Source: a virus
Direction: 5' to 3' (one strand)
IMG/VR virus record: IMGVR_UViG_3300042434_000164
Coordinates: 1-22,368 of that record
Length of the DNA: 22,368 nt
This document shows, in pieces, positions 14,296-21,876 of this stretch (its first letter is position 1; every line of letters begins with the position of its first letter). A model generated the notes under the pieces. That model had not been told where the DNA came from, did no database searches, and was given only the letters and a program-made list of their open reading frames with translations. The position numbers were made by a program, and so were the translations under genes.

Positions 14296-15755
14296 TAGCG
14301 TTCCCTAGTAACTCTTACGCCTGGAGGTAATCCGGCAGAACCAACGGACCTAAGCCCTTCAAACTTGCGCCTCAATTGATCTCCAGACGTTGTGTAAACA
14401 GGAGACGTTTGCCTAAAGTTTTCCAAAGCCCTGTCTTGTTCAGCCTTAGCTTTGATAGGGTTTGACGCAATAATTTTTTCGTTTTCTTGAACCCATCTTG
14501 AAGAGAAATCAGCGTCAGCAAGTTGCCGCTCCGCTTTAACTCGTAATGCTTCGAGTATTAGTTTATTACCTTCAACTGACTTGGATAATTCCGGCGATGA
14601 TTTAGCAATAAACGCCAAATCCTTGTCTGTTGGATTTGCGCCAAGCGATTTAACCTGCGGCAAAACAAGCTGCGCCGTAGCCGCCTGAACAGCCTCAATA
14701 CCAGCGGTTTCTGGAACCTTAAAGTTAGGATCAATTGCCTGACCAATTCGATTAAGAGTTGCCCTAGACTCGGCCCCAAAACCTGTTTTTACTCCAGCAT
14801 CAAGGAATCCTTGTAGCTGATTAACAACACCAAGCGTTGTTCTTGCGTTGCCAGCAGCCTCTTGAATACCCTGATAGCTAGCAAAAACACCTTTGCCAAA
14901 TTCACTTTGAGTCGGGACGTTAACCCCAACATTAGTCGCCCCAGCTTTTTTAGACTCTATGACACCTTTCTGCCAAACGTCTTGCCTTTGTTTTGGGGTT
15001 AATTTTGCAGGATCGCTAGTGCCATATTCACTAAGGGCATAATTTGCCGCCTCCCCTGTAAACCCTTTGCCGCCAGCATCCATAACTCTTACTAAAGACG
15101 GTGTTTTTGCATTTTTGTCATAAGCAAAAATACCCTGGTCTGTTGACATATAGCCCATCTCAGACTTTTCTGGGACGGTATGCAGCACCTGCCCAGTTAC
15201 TTCGTCCATGATTACATCACCAGGCTTGTAAACCTTTGTTTGCGGTTTAGTAAATGATTGAATCTGTTGGCCCAGCGGAATAGCAACCGTGGGCGACACA
15301 CCGGCAGCAGTTGCTCTTTGCAAAAACTGTTGAGGATCAAATCGAGCTGGACCCGTAGCAACAGAAGGAGTTCTCATTTCCATCCGCTCAAGATCCGTCA
15401 ACTCTCTTTGAGGAGCGACCATAGCGCCCTGAATAAGGCCAGGTAATGCTTGTTCAGCTCTTTGTTTCTTCGCCATCTCGCCAAGCTGTAGCGCAGTCAT
15501 CCTATCCTGCACCGCTTGCTGCACAGCACCACGATAGGCTTGCTGGCCTGCCTGTAAACCTTGCGCCACAAGCTCGCCCGTAGACCTTCTAACAGGGCTT
15601 CTTCCAGATCCAGCCAACAGAGAAAGCCCTAAGTTAAGCAAACCTTGGTCTTGTGCTTGTTGGCGTAACTTCTCCTGCTCTTCAGCGCCTAACAGGCCAC
15701 CCATGTAAGAAGGCATGTCGCCAAATATGCCGCCAAGGAAATTAGATGTAGACAC
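14295..15755 (-). CDS. Internal virion / DNA ejection protein
   Basis: This encodes 486 residues. It opens with a hydrophobic Gly/Leu segment (NFLGGIFGDMPSYMGGLLGA) and a LLNLGLSLLAGSGRSP block followed by a Gln/Ala-rich helix (LVAQGLQAGQQAYRGAV). This pattern is common in unannotated podovirus internal proteins. The central part (150-330) is mixed, and 330-450 is helical with many Lys/Glu. Gene order (adaptor, hub, spike, three large helical proteins, fibres) supports an internal, ejected protein comparable to P22 gp7/gp20/gp16. It has no enzyme motif. It lies two bases after the previous gene and is joined to the next by TAATG. Confidence 0.68.
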   Translation of the reverse strand: MSTSNFLGGIFGDMPSYMGGLLGAEEQEKLRQQAQDQGLLNLGLSLLAGSGRSPVRRSTGELVAQGLQAGQQAYRGAVQQAVQDRMTALQLGEMAKKQRAEQALPGLIQGAMVAPQRELTDLERMEMRTPSVATGPARFDPQQFLQRATAAGVSPTVAIPLGQQIQSFTKPQTKVYKPGDVIMDEVTGQVLHTVPEKSEMGYMSTDQGIFAYDKNAKTPSLVRVMDAGGKGFTGEAANYALSEYGTSDPAKLTPKQRQDVWQKGVIESKKAGATNVGVNVPTQSEFGKGVFASYQGIQEAAGNARTTLGVVNQLQGFLDAGVKTGFGAESRATLNRIGQAIDPNFKVPETAGIEAVQAATAQLVLPQVKSLGANPTDKDLAFIAKSSPELSKSVEGNKLILEALRVKAERQLADADFSSRWVQENEKIIASNPIKAKAEQDRALENFRQTSPVYTTSGDQLRRKFEGLRSVGSAGLPPGVRVTRER

Positions 15756-15757
15756 AA

Positions 15758-16717
15758 TTACCTCCCAAGCAAGCCAAGCAATCCACCTGCCGCTGCGCCC
15801 AACCCAGTACCAAGACCAGGAACCATACTGCCCAATCGAGCGCCTGTTAAAGCGCCGCCTAGAGCACCTGCCAGCGGATTAGAGTAGGTCGGCTGAATAG
15901 TCTGCTGCCCAGCAGGAGCGCCATAAGCACTCGACAGGAACGATTGTAGGTTCGCGTAAGGTTGTTGTTGTTGGTAGTTGAACTTCTGAATGGCATCCGC
16001 AAGAGCAGCCTGTTGGTATTGCTCTGCTGTCTGGCCAACCTGAGCCAGTTGTGCAATGTCCGTGTAGTCCTGAGCAGCAAGACCTGGCGCAGCACCGATA
16101 GCTGCCTGTTGTCTAGCCTTCTCTTGCTCGTAAAGGTTTGCACTGAGGCCAAGCGCAGACTGCTGCCTTGCTCGCTCGTCTGCATAGTTTTGGTAAGCAA
16201 GCTGACCCGCCTGAGAAGTTAGCGCATTTGCTAACGCGCCCTGAGCGCGAGCCTCTTGAGACATCAGAGCCTCGTTCATCCCGTAGCGACCAGAAGCAGA
16301 AGCTCTAGACCTCATCTGGTTGATTGCGTCTTGATAAGACTGCGTTGCTTGGTTAAAGCCAGGCTGTAAGGCTTGCGTAAGGTAAGGATTCGGGTTGAGG
16401 TAGCCACCTGTAATTGTGCTTTGCAACAACGGGTTAAATTGGCCCTGTAAAGCTGTAGCCTGAGCGCCGCCTATCTGGCCTGCAAGTTGTTGTTGGGCTA
16501 AAGGTACAAGCGGATTGCCTTGCATAGCCCTTGTCTGCATCGCCGACATTGCTGCCTGAGTCTGTTGCGATGGTCCAACGTACGTCTGCCCTGTGTAGGC
16601 TTGTGGGCCTCCAGTTGCGTATAGACGTTGAGCCTCAGATAGACCGTACTGAACGTACGGCTGCATAGACGGATCTAATTCCGTCCTGGTTACTGTGTTT
16701 GTTGACCCGCCAGACAT
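15758..16717 (-). CDS. Gln/Ala-rich internal virion protein with C-terminal glycine-rich membrane segment
   Basis: This encodes 319 residues, very rich in Gln and Ala. The N-terminal region has YVQYGLSEAQRLYATGGPQ; the middle is helical with QSYQDAINQMRSRASASGRY and several ADERARQQSALG / QEKARQQAAIG style repeats. The last 40 residues are a glycine-zipper-like hydrophobic stretch (GALGGALTGARLGSMVPGLG, then TGLGAAAGGLLGLLGR). That end could insert in a membrane, which suits a protein ejected with the genome. It starts one base after the GNAT-like gene stop. No close family can be named. Confidence 0.68.
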   Translation of the reverse strand: MSGGSTNTVTRTELDPSMQPYVQYGLSEAQRLYATGGPQAYTGQTYVGPSQQTQAAMSAMQTRAMQGNPLVPLAQQQLAGQIGGAQATALQGQFNPLLQSTITGGYLNPNPYLTQALQPGFNQATQSYQDAINQMRSRASASGRYGMNEALMSQEARAQGALANALTSQAGQLAYQNYADERARQQSALGLSANLYEQEKARQQAAIGAAPGLAAQDYTDIAQLAQVGQTAEQYQQAALADAIQKFNYQQQQPYANLQSFLSSAYGAPAGQQTIQPTYSNPLAGALGGALTGARLGSMVPGLGTGLGAAAGGLLGLLGR

Positions 16718-16718
16718 A

Positions 16719-17105
16719 TTAAACCTCTCTTACCCATTTCCTGGGCCTGAAACCCAACGCTTGAGCTTTGCGATCCCAGCCTTTACGCCACGAATCAAAG
16801 CTGATAGTCCTTGCGCCACCTTCTCGTGCAATGCGGAGAACATGATCCATGCCTGCATCAAAATCTCCCTTGCCATAAGCGCACCAAATATGCAAATTAT
16901 CGCCGATAGGCTGCAAAACAACAAAGCCGCAAGGATAAGTATCCTCAACAAAGACCCAAAGAAGTGATCGCCCTGCAAAACAGTCCGCGTAAATGTCCTC
17001 GGGTATCCATGCTTCCGGACTCTTTCTGAGAATGACTTCCAATCCCTGCCTAACGAACGGCCAGATTTTGCGAAGATTTTCCGGCTTAACGTATTGAACA
17101 TTCAT
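16719..17105 (-). CDS. GNAT-fold-like virion-region protein
   Basis: This encodes 128 residues. Layout and strand order look like a reduced GNAT acetyltransferase: an N-terminal helix pair (LRKIWPFVRQGLEVIL), a LLWVFVEDTYPCGFVVLQP strand pair, a DNLHIWCAYGKGDFDAGM turn and helix, then ARTISFDSWRKGWDRKAQALG followed by FRPRKWVREV. GNAT-like genes at this spot between tail and internal protein genes are seen in other phages. The normal acetyl-CoA pyrophosphate loop (R/Q-x-x-G-x-G/A) is not evident, so catalytic activity is doubtful and a structural or adaptor role is possible. It is coupled to the upstream gene by ATGA. Confidence 0.65.
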   Translation of the reverse strand: MNVQYVKPENLRKIWPFVRQGLEVILRKSPEAWIPEDIYADCFAGRSLLWVFVEDTYPCGFVVLQPIGDNLHIWCAYGKGDFDAGMDHVLRIAREGGARTISFDSWRKGWDRKAQALGFRPRKWVREV

Positions 17106-17884
17106 CCAACCACCACATAACCGTACGTCTTATCGGAGGTAGCGTTAGGAAAATGCGTAATCGTCGCGGAGCCATTCGTAACCGAAGAGATATACACCCC
17201 GCCGTTAGAAAACCCCCCAACAAACTGCATCGTGGCAATCACAGAAGGAGTCGCAGGTCTCGTCGGACTCGTTTGAGTGGGGATGTGCTCGATGATGGCA
17301 AGCGTTGATGTCGTAGCCCACATAAGCTCAATGTAGTCATTGGCAGCGAGGTCTACAAAAAGGTTGAGCGCAGCAATAACGTGGCCTTTTATCGACCCGT
17401 GTTTTGAGTCAATCGAAAACTTAGAGTTGCTGTCAGCAACGTCAGTGCCGTTTTTTCTTATCCAAACATCTACGTCCTGTATCTGCGAGTCATCGTTAGC
17501 AAACTGAATTGAGAACTGGAAGTTGTACTTACCAGCAGCCCTTACATTGATCCTCGATGAGTTCGACAGGTAGACGTTATTGGACAGGTCGGTGTTGGAA
17601 AACGTGATGGCATAGGCTGTTGTGGTGCTTGCAGCAGATTGGTCTGTAAGGTCGTAAAACGAGCCATAAGGGACCGCATCCGCGTAGGCAGCAGCAGAGT
17701 AAGGAACAAGGATGATCTTGCTTTCTACTCCTATTCTCGCGTCTGTAATCGTGGTTGTGGTGGCGTTTCCGGTATTAAGCGTCACCGTTCCCGTGTTGTT
17801 GGTCTTACCGTCCATGATGTTACGGACGATCTCGGCAACCGCTCTCGCATCGCCACCAAACGGAGGCAGCGTACGGAATATCAT
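17102..17884 (-). CDS. Tail spike or needle-like protein with C1q/TNF-like domain
   Basis: This encodes 260 residues. The N-terminal 75 residues include a short helix (DARAVAEIVRNIMDG) and a beta segment typical of fibre shafts (TGNATTTTITDARIGVESKI). Residues 110-200 resemble a C1q/TNF-like jelly roll: INVRAAGKYNFQFSIQF, then DVDVWIRKNGTDVADSN, then HVIAALNLFVDLAANDYIEL. The end (GSATITHFPNATSDKTYGYV) is another beta hairpin. The gene follows the gp10-like hub directly with ATGA overlap, the place where P22-like phages carry the gp26 tail needle; the Sf6 needle has a TNF-like knob. I therefore infer a tail-tip plug or spike, though no long coiled-coil shaft is visible. Confidence 0.7.
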   Translation of the reverse strand: MIFRTLPPFGGDARAVAEIVRNIMDGKTNNTGTVTLNTGNATTTTITDARIGVESKIILVPYSAAAYADAVPYGSFYDLTDQSAASTTTAYAITFSNTDLSNNVYLSNSSRINVRAAGKYNFQFSIQFANDDSQIQDVDVWIRKNGTDVADSNSKFSIDSKHGSIKGHVIAALNLFVDLAANDYIELMWATTSTLAIIEHIPTQTSPTRPATPSVIATMQFVGGFSNGGVYISSVTNGSATITHFPNATSDKTYGYVVVG

Positions 17885-19332
17885 CTCAGCCCCTGCGGTA
17901 CAACCGTGACATCTATTCCAACCGCGGAAGTCCAGACCCCAGAAGGTCTTACCTGCAACCGATGATAGGTTCCAGAAGAACGCAAGCCAATGCGGTTGTC
18001 ATCGTTTGCCGTATAACTTGAACCCGTAAACTGAGCAACCTGGCCCAAACGCTTTCTCGACGAGATTTGCACTGAGCACGATCCCGTATCAATCACGGGT
18101 CTTACTAGCGTCACTACGCTAGGTGTATCGTTGAGCGATAAATCAGGTGTAATGATGTTTGCCGTTAATGCCGACCCAGAGAAAGCCACAATCTTCGCGC
18201 CTAGCGTACCCGTAAGCAGGTTGGATGTGACCGTATATCCAAAGGAATCAAGGCTTGCAGGAAGCGAATCAATGCTTCCGTAAGCGTCTAATTGCTCTAA
18301 GGTCAGGCCAGACGAAGATGTTGTCGTGATAGCAGTCGAAGATGAGATCGTGTCTACATTCACCTCACCATAAGACCACTTGTTAAGGTTGAAGTTGTAG
18401 ATCAGGACATTGGTTGACTGACTAACAGTCTTAAAGCACCAGATAACGAGGTTTTTAAGCGGGTCAATCGCAGCGCTCATCGTAGATAACTGCGATATAT
18501 CCACGTTGTTGAAGAACCACCTATCTACCTTCTCGACAGAAATAGACTCGACTGCCTGACCGTTGCAGCGATAAAACCCATCATCAGACAAAAAGAACGA
18601 CATGCCGCCGTACTGGATGATCGAGTTGGGCTCCATACAACCCAAGCCCCTAGAGATCGTGTCAAACTGGAATACAAGAGGGCTTCCAACGTAGGACATA
18701 CGGACAACCGCACGATCCATGTACACAAGACCGTACTCACCACCCGTCAACCCCTTCACATGCCCACCGTCAGGAATGTCCTGGTAGTCAGACTGTGTGA
18801 GAGCGGATGGGGTCCAATCGGTTTCATCGCCCAACGCGCACCATTCGACACGGTTAGGGTAAATCGTTGCTCCGTTGTTAAAGCCTGCGACCACAAAGTC
18901 TCTAACCGTAGTGACGTACCGAGACTTAGGCGCAGCAGCACCAAGGTCTGCAAAGAGCGTCGATGAACCCATGAGGTAGCCCTGGAGCCTGTCACCACCG
19001 TTAGCTGCAATCACTCGGTTGCCGAATTGGGTAAACCGCCACTTCTGATCCGATGGGGTTGTATAACCACCAGACTTTGATACGTCAGACAAAGCTAAGT
19101 TCGTTCCTAGCTTGAACAACTTCGTATCACCGCCAGCAAAGACCGTAACTGCTTCACTAGGTGCAGCAGCAGCAACAACCGAGTTAAGCGTTTCTGATGC
19201 TGCGTTAGACCACTCAGCAGGAGCAGGAAGCGGTCCGTATCCTACTTGTTGCGGAATGACGTTCTTAGCATCCACGAGCGCACCAGCCACGCCTGGCTGA
19301 TCTGGTAACCACTCACCAAAGTTAACTCTCAT
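17881..19332 (-). CDS. P22 gp10-like tail hub / packaged DNA stabilisation protein
   Basis: This encodes 483 residues. The start (MRVNFGEWLPDQPGVAGALV, then AKNVIPQQVGYGPLP) is characteristic of the gp10-type hub family in many podoviruses. Beta-propeller-like repeats follow, such as YVTTVRDFVVAGFNNG, VEWCALGDETDWTPS, GLVYMDRAVVRMSYVG, MSFFLSDDGFYRCNG and NVLIYNFNLNKWSYGEV. In P22 this protein binds below the gp4 ring, closes the portal channel and carries the tailspikes. The length agrees with the family. It is joined to the adaptor gene upstream and to the C1q-like gene downstream by ATGA overlaps; no ribosome site is visible, so coupling is likely. Confidence 0.85.
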   Translation of the reverse strand: MRVNFGEWLPDQPGVAGALVDAKNVIPQQVGYGPLPAPAEWSNAASETLNSVVAAAAPSEAVTVFAGGDTKLFKLGTNLALSDVSKSGGYTTPSDQKWRFTQFGNRVIAANGGDRLQGYLMGSSTLFADLGAAAPKSRYVTTVRDFVVAGFNNGATIYPNRVEWCALGDETDWTPSALTQSDYQDIPDGGHVKGLTGGEYGLVYMDRAVVRMSYVGSPLVFQFDTISRGLGCMEPNSIIQYGGMSFFLSDDGFYRCNGQAVESISVEKVDRWFFNNVDISQLSTMSAAIDPLKNLVIWCFKTVSQSTNVLIYNFNLNKWSYGEVNVDTISSSTAITTTSSSGLTLEQLDAYGSIDSLPASLDSFGYTVTSNLLTGTLGAKIVAFSGSALTANIITPDLSLNDTPSVVTLVRPVIDTGSCSVQISSRKRLGQVAQFTGSSYTANDDNRIGLRSSGTYHRLQVRPSGVWTSAVGIDVTVVPQGLR

Positions 19333-19949
19333 CGTTTAGCAAGCGCCATCGCAAGAGGAACGCCCGAATACTGGCTCTCCTCGTCGGATCTCGTAAGCGC
19401 AGTGATCGCACGATCATACAAAACACCCCAGGTCTGCAACCGAGGGTCATTCATGAGATAAGGTTCAGCCTCTCCTAAAGCACCGTACAAGAGCGCATCA
19501 GGACAAGTCGTTAGGAAGAGGTTTGTTGTGTTGGAAGTCGAGAGAAAAGCAGGCGCTGCGTAGTAGAGGATCTTAATCGTGTAATTGCTGTCAGGAATTG
19601 GCGCAAGCTGAATGGTCGAACCGAGGATCGTGTAGAAAGCTGGTACACCACTCTCGTTCGTCCTGCCGTTCCTGATGAAGATACTCGGCGTTGCGAACGT
19701 GATCGGGAAGTCGGGATCAGAATCAACGTACACATCCCGCGCTTGCAGGAAGTCAGTAGGGAGGTTAATTGTTGCGCCACCACCTGTAGCCGTGATCGAT
19801 GTCTGGGTAAGCATCTGGCGCAGGCGTAGATCTCTGCGTAAGCGTATTTCCGCGAGTTGGATGAAGTCAGGGATCGCGGTAGTAAGATCATCTCTACTGA
19901 GATAATTAGCTATCGTCGTTTGTAGTTCGCTGTAAGTGCTTAGGGCCAT
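19329..19949 (-). CDS. Head-to-tail adaptor (P22 gp4-like)
   Basis: This encodes 206 residues starting MALSTYSELQTTIANYLSRD. I chose the ATG at 19949 over the one at 19958: GGAG is only two bases before the latter, and family members begin with the MALSTYSELQ form. The IPDFIQLAEIRLRRDLRLRQ helix at about 27-46 is the mark of the family. It is followed by a beta domain (INLPTDFLQARDVYVD, FRIRNG-like and ILGSTIQLAPIPDSNYTI segments) and C-terminal helices (DALLYGALGEAEPYLMNDPR). In P22 gp4 forms a dodecameric ring under the portal. The gene overlaps the glycosyltransferase end by 44 bp and the hub start by 4 bp. Confidence 0.87.
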   Translation of the reverse strand: MALSTYSELQTTIANYLSRDDLTTAIPDFIQLAEIRLRRDLRLRQMLTQTSITATGGGATINLPTDFLQARDVYVDSDPDFPITFATPSIFIRNGRTNESGVPAFYTILGSTIQLAPIPDSNYTIKILYYAAPAFLSTSNTTNLFLTTCPDALLYGALGEAEPYLMNDPRLQTWGVLYDRAITALTRSDEESQYSGVPLAMALAKR

Positions 19950-20571
19950 ATTCGACATCGCTCCATCGATATTCGTACGTCCCGATGTGTCCTATCTCAA
20001 GACTCAATTCGTGATCCACGAACGTCTGAATACCGTGATCTAGGGCTTTTACACAAAAATGCACATCTTCGCCAATTAGACCACCCGCCCCCCATACTAC
20101 ATCAAACCAAGGTTGGGGCATAGCCTCAAACACAGATTTATGGGTTAGCACAACCCCGAAACCTACAGCAGTGACAGCCTCGATACCCTTCTTGCCTCTG
20201 CTCTCAATCTTCTCAAAGATTTCCTTGTCTTGATGGAAGTTAATCGCCGTAGGTAAAACGGGCTTTCGTCTCGTGACTGCGTTAACCCCGACGATCTGTT
20301 TGCCGTGAGCTAACAGACGCTCCAAGGTGTTCTTGGGGAACCTCATATCCGAGTCAACCCAGAGAATGTATTCCGCACCGTCTGCCAGCGCTTCTTTCGC
20401 TAGAGACTCGCGTTGAGAGAAGATCAGCGTGCCTGGCGCTGTGTAGAGCAATAAAGCGCCACCGTGTTTGCCGACCCGATTAGCACCGTCATAAGCAGCC
20501 AATCGAGCCATGTCAAAAGATGTACCGGTCATCATCGTGTCCCTGCATGGGACGCACAGAGCTACTTTCAT
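19906..20571 (-). CDS. Glycosyltransferase, GT-A fold
   Basis: This encodes 221 residues. The start at 20571 has AGGA five bases upstream and overlaps the previous stop as ATGA; a longer reading from 20622 would run into the preceding gene. The N-terminus (MKVALCVPCRDTMMTGTSFD) is the first strand of a nucleotide-sugar binding fold. AEYILWVDSDMRFPKNTLER holds the DxD metal motif (D73-D75), and GGLIGEDVHFCVKALDHGI provides the ED-x-x-F-C motif of GT2-like enzymes. A C-terminal HIGTYEYR segment follows. The transferred sugar and acceptor are unknown. Its place between the capsid and adaptor genes suggests modification of the phage particle or DNA, or of host surface sugars. Confidence 0.82.
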   Translation of the reverse strand: MKVALCVPCRDTMMTGTSFDMARLAAYDGANRVGKHGGALLLYTAPGTLIFSQRESLAKEALADGAEYILWVDSDMRFPKNTLERLLAHGKQIVGVNAVTRRKPVLPTAINFHQDKEIFEKIESRGKKGIEAVTAVGFGVVLTHKSVFEAMPQPWFDVVWGAGGLIGEDVHFCVKALDHGIQTFVDHELSLEIGHIGTYEYRWSDVEYGPKHLQRTTNDDS

Positions 20572-20855
20572 ACTTTTCCTGGCCTCGTCCTGAAGTGTCT
20601 GTTTTCTGGGTCGTTCATCCACGCCCTAAATCTTTTCTCGTCAATCACCGCAAACCCACGCATGATGCCCTTGGCGTTTAGGTCATCAACCACAACAAAG
20701 GGAAGTTGTGCGTAGCGTGTCCACTCTCCCCATCGCTCACGCTCGTCTGTCGCGTTGTACAGGGCTTTGTTCTGCTCAACGATGTCGGTTATCTCTTGCG
20801 TTCTCTGGAACACAAACTGATCGTCGGTAGCGTGAAATGTTGTCTTTGTGTTCAT
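20568..20855 (-). CDS. Conserved phage protein of the head operon
   Basis: This encodes 95 residues. The pattern DDQFVFQRTQEITDIVEQNK, then RYAQLPFVVVDDLNAKG, then FRAWMNDPENRHFRTRPGKV is that of a conserved small phage family usually next to capsid genes; its ending WLNDP..R.LRT.PG-like form is diagnostic. The function is not established. It begins directly after the U-run of the capsid terminator hairpin and has no free ribosome site. The only SD-like AGGGAGG lies inside the hairpin, about 21 bases upstream. Its stop overlaps the glycosyltransferase start (ATGA). Confidence 0.78.
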   Translation of the reverse strand: MNTKTTFHATDDQFVFQRTQEITDIVEQNKALYNATDERERWGEWTRYAQLPFVVVDDLNAKGIMRGFAVIDEKRFRAWMNDPENRHFRTRPGKV

Positions 20856-20885
20856 AAAAAAAGGGAGGTTGTTACGCCTCCCTTC
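20856..20885 (-). terminator. Strong intrinsic terminator or attenuator after the capsid gene
   Basis: On the - strand the transcript forms a perfect 8-bp stem (AAGGGAGG at 20884-20877 pairing with CCTCCCTT at 20868-20861) with an 8-base loop, followed by a run of T (seven in total at 20862-20856). It starts about 20 bases beyond the capsid stop codon and its T-run directly touches the next ATG at 20855. The complementary strand also shows a T-rich trail (TTCTTTTT), so it could stop + strand transcripts too. I expect partial termination that lets the coat gene be expressed more than later genes. Confidence 0.88.
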
Positions 20886-20905
20886 TTTTTACCACAGTTT
20901 ATAAC

Positions 20906-21862
20906 TTAGGCAGACTTCAGATCCGCGAGGATACCGTGAGCTGCTTCGTTACGCATTTCCATCGTGAACTCGGCAAGGATCTGGGTCTTTTCAGAGTCAC
21001 CAGTTTTTGCAAGTTCGTTCGTCTGGAACGGACGCAGGTAACCAATCGCTGCGTACTCAGGGTCAAGGATGAACGCATCACGGCTACGAATGAAACGATC
21101 TGGTACAACAGAGATCGAACCAAAGTCGCTGAGATAAACGTCAGCCGCGCCGATGATGGTTGTGGGAGCATCCGAAGGAGCCATGTAACGCTGTGCTGCG
21201 ATACCAGCAAAGGTAGATACAGTCTGCTTCAGTGCAGGACCAACAACGAGGATCTTGGGGCTGCCGCCAGAGGTGTAAACCTGCTGAACGCCATCCTTAA
21301 GGATTGCCTCGGTAAAGGTACGGGTTGTACCGTCCGAACGGGTCGAAACACCGATGGTGGTGGGGTTAGCACCGTCCGAGGTGTTGTAGTTCGAGTTGGT
21401 CTTGAGCCAAGAAAGCAACGAACCCATCTTGCGAGCGGTCGATGCGCCACCAGCAGAACGGCCCTGGTTAGCAGAAATGATCGTCTCTTGGTCACGCTTG
21501 AGTTCCTGCGAAGCCTTCGAGAGCTGGTAAGCCTTCTCTGCGCGGCGACCTGCAAGATCAACAGCCATCATCGTGCCGGAAACCTGGATCGTCTTAGCAA
21601 CGATCTGGGTATAGTTACCGAGACGGGTTGTGGGAGAAAGCGTTGCAGCCGTAGCATCGTCACCTTCAACCTGTGCGTTGTTGGTGGTTGCTGCTGCGAG
21701 GGTATCCGTCTGCCACTCGTGGTAAACAGCGGTTGCCTTCGTGCGAGCAAGCGACGAAAGGATAGGTGTTTCTGTGGGGCTGATGTTGTAGATAACATCA
21801 GTCAAGTCCTCACGCTGACCGACAGCCGTGAAGGTTTGGTATGTACCTGAAGGGACAGCCAT
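20906..21862 (-). CDS. Major capsid protein, SU10/DUF5309 family
   Basis: This encodes 318 residues. The N-terminal block MAVPSGTYQTFTAVGQREDL, then TDVIYNISPTETPILSSLAR and AVYHEWQTDTLAA, is the hallmark of the DUF5309/SU10-type major capsid protein. The later part includes RAEKAYQLSKASQELKRDQE (a long helix like the HK97 spine helix), SPKILVVGPALKQTVSTF, TIIGAADVYLSDFGSISVVP and DPEYAAIGYLRPFQTNELAK. The product assembles the HK97-fold icosahedral shell. A strong AGGAG (21869-21873) lies six bases before the ATG, and a terminator hairpin follows, both consistent with high expression. It follows the scaffold-like gene by 14 bases. Confidence 0.93.
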   Translation of the reverse strand: MAVPSGTYQTFTAVGQREDLTDVIYNISPTETPILSSLARTKATAVYHEWQTDTLAAATTNNAQVEGDDATAATLSPTTRLGNYTQIVAKTIQVSGTMMAVDLAGRRAEKAYQLSKASQELKRDQETIISANQGRSAGGASTARKMGSLLSWLKTNSNYNTSDGANPTTIGVSTRSDGTTRTFTEAILKDGVQQVYTSGGSPKILVVGPALKQTVSTFAGIAAQRYMAPSDAPTTIIGAADVYLSDFGSISVVPDRFIRSRDAFILDPEYAAIGYLRPFQTNELAKTGDSEKTQILAEFTMEMRNEAAHGILADLKSA

Positions 21863-21876
21863 TTCAATCTCCTAAA

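Noticed and set aside
20936-21850. A long + strand frame opposite the major capsid gene
   Set aside because: The opposite strand clearly encodes the DUF5309 capsid protein with a strong SD. The + product is Cys/Arg-rich without motifs, a typical shadow of a biased gene.
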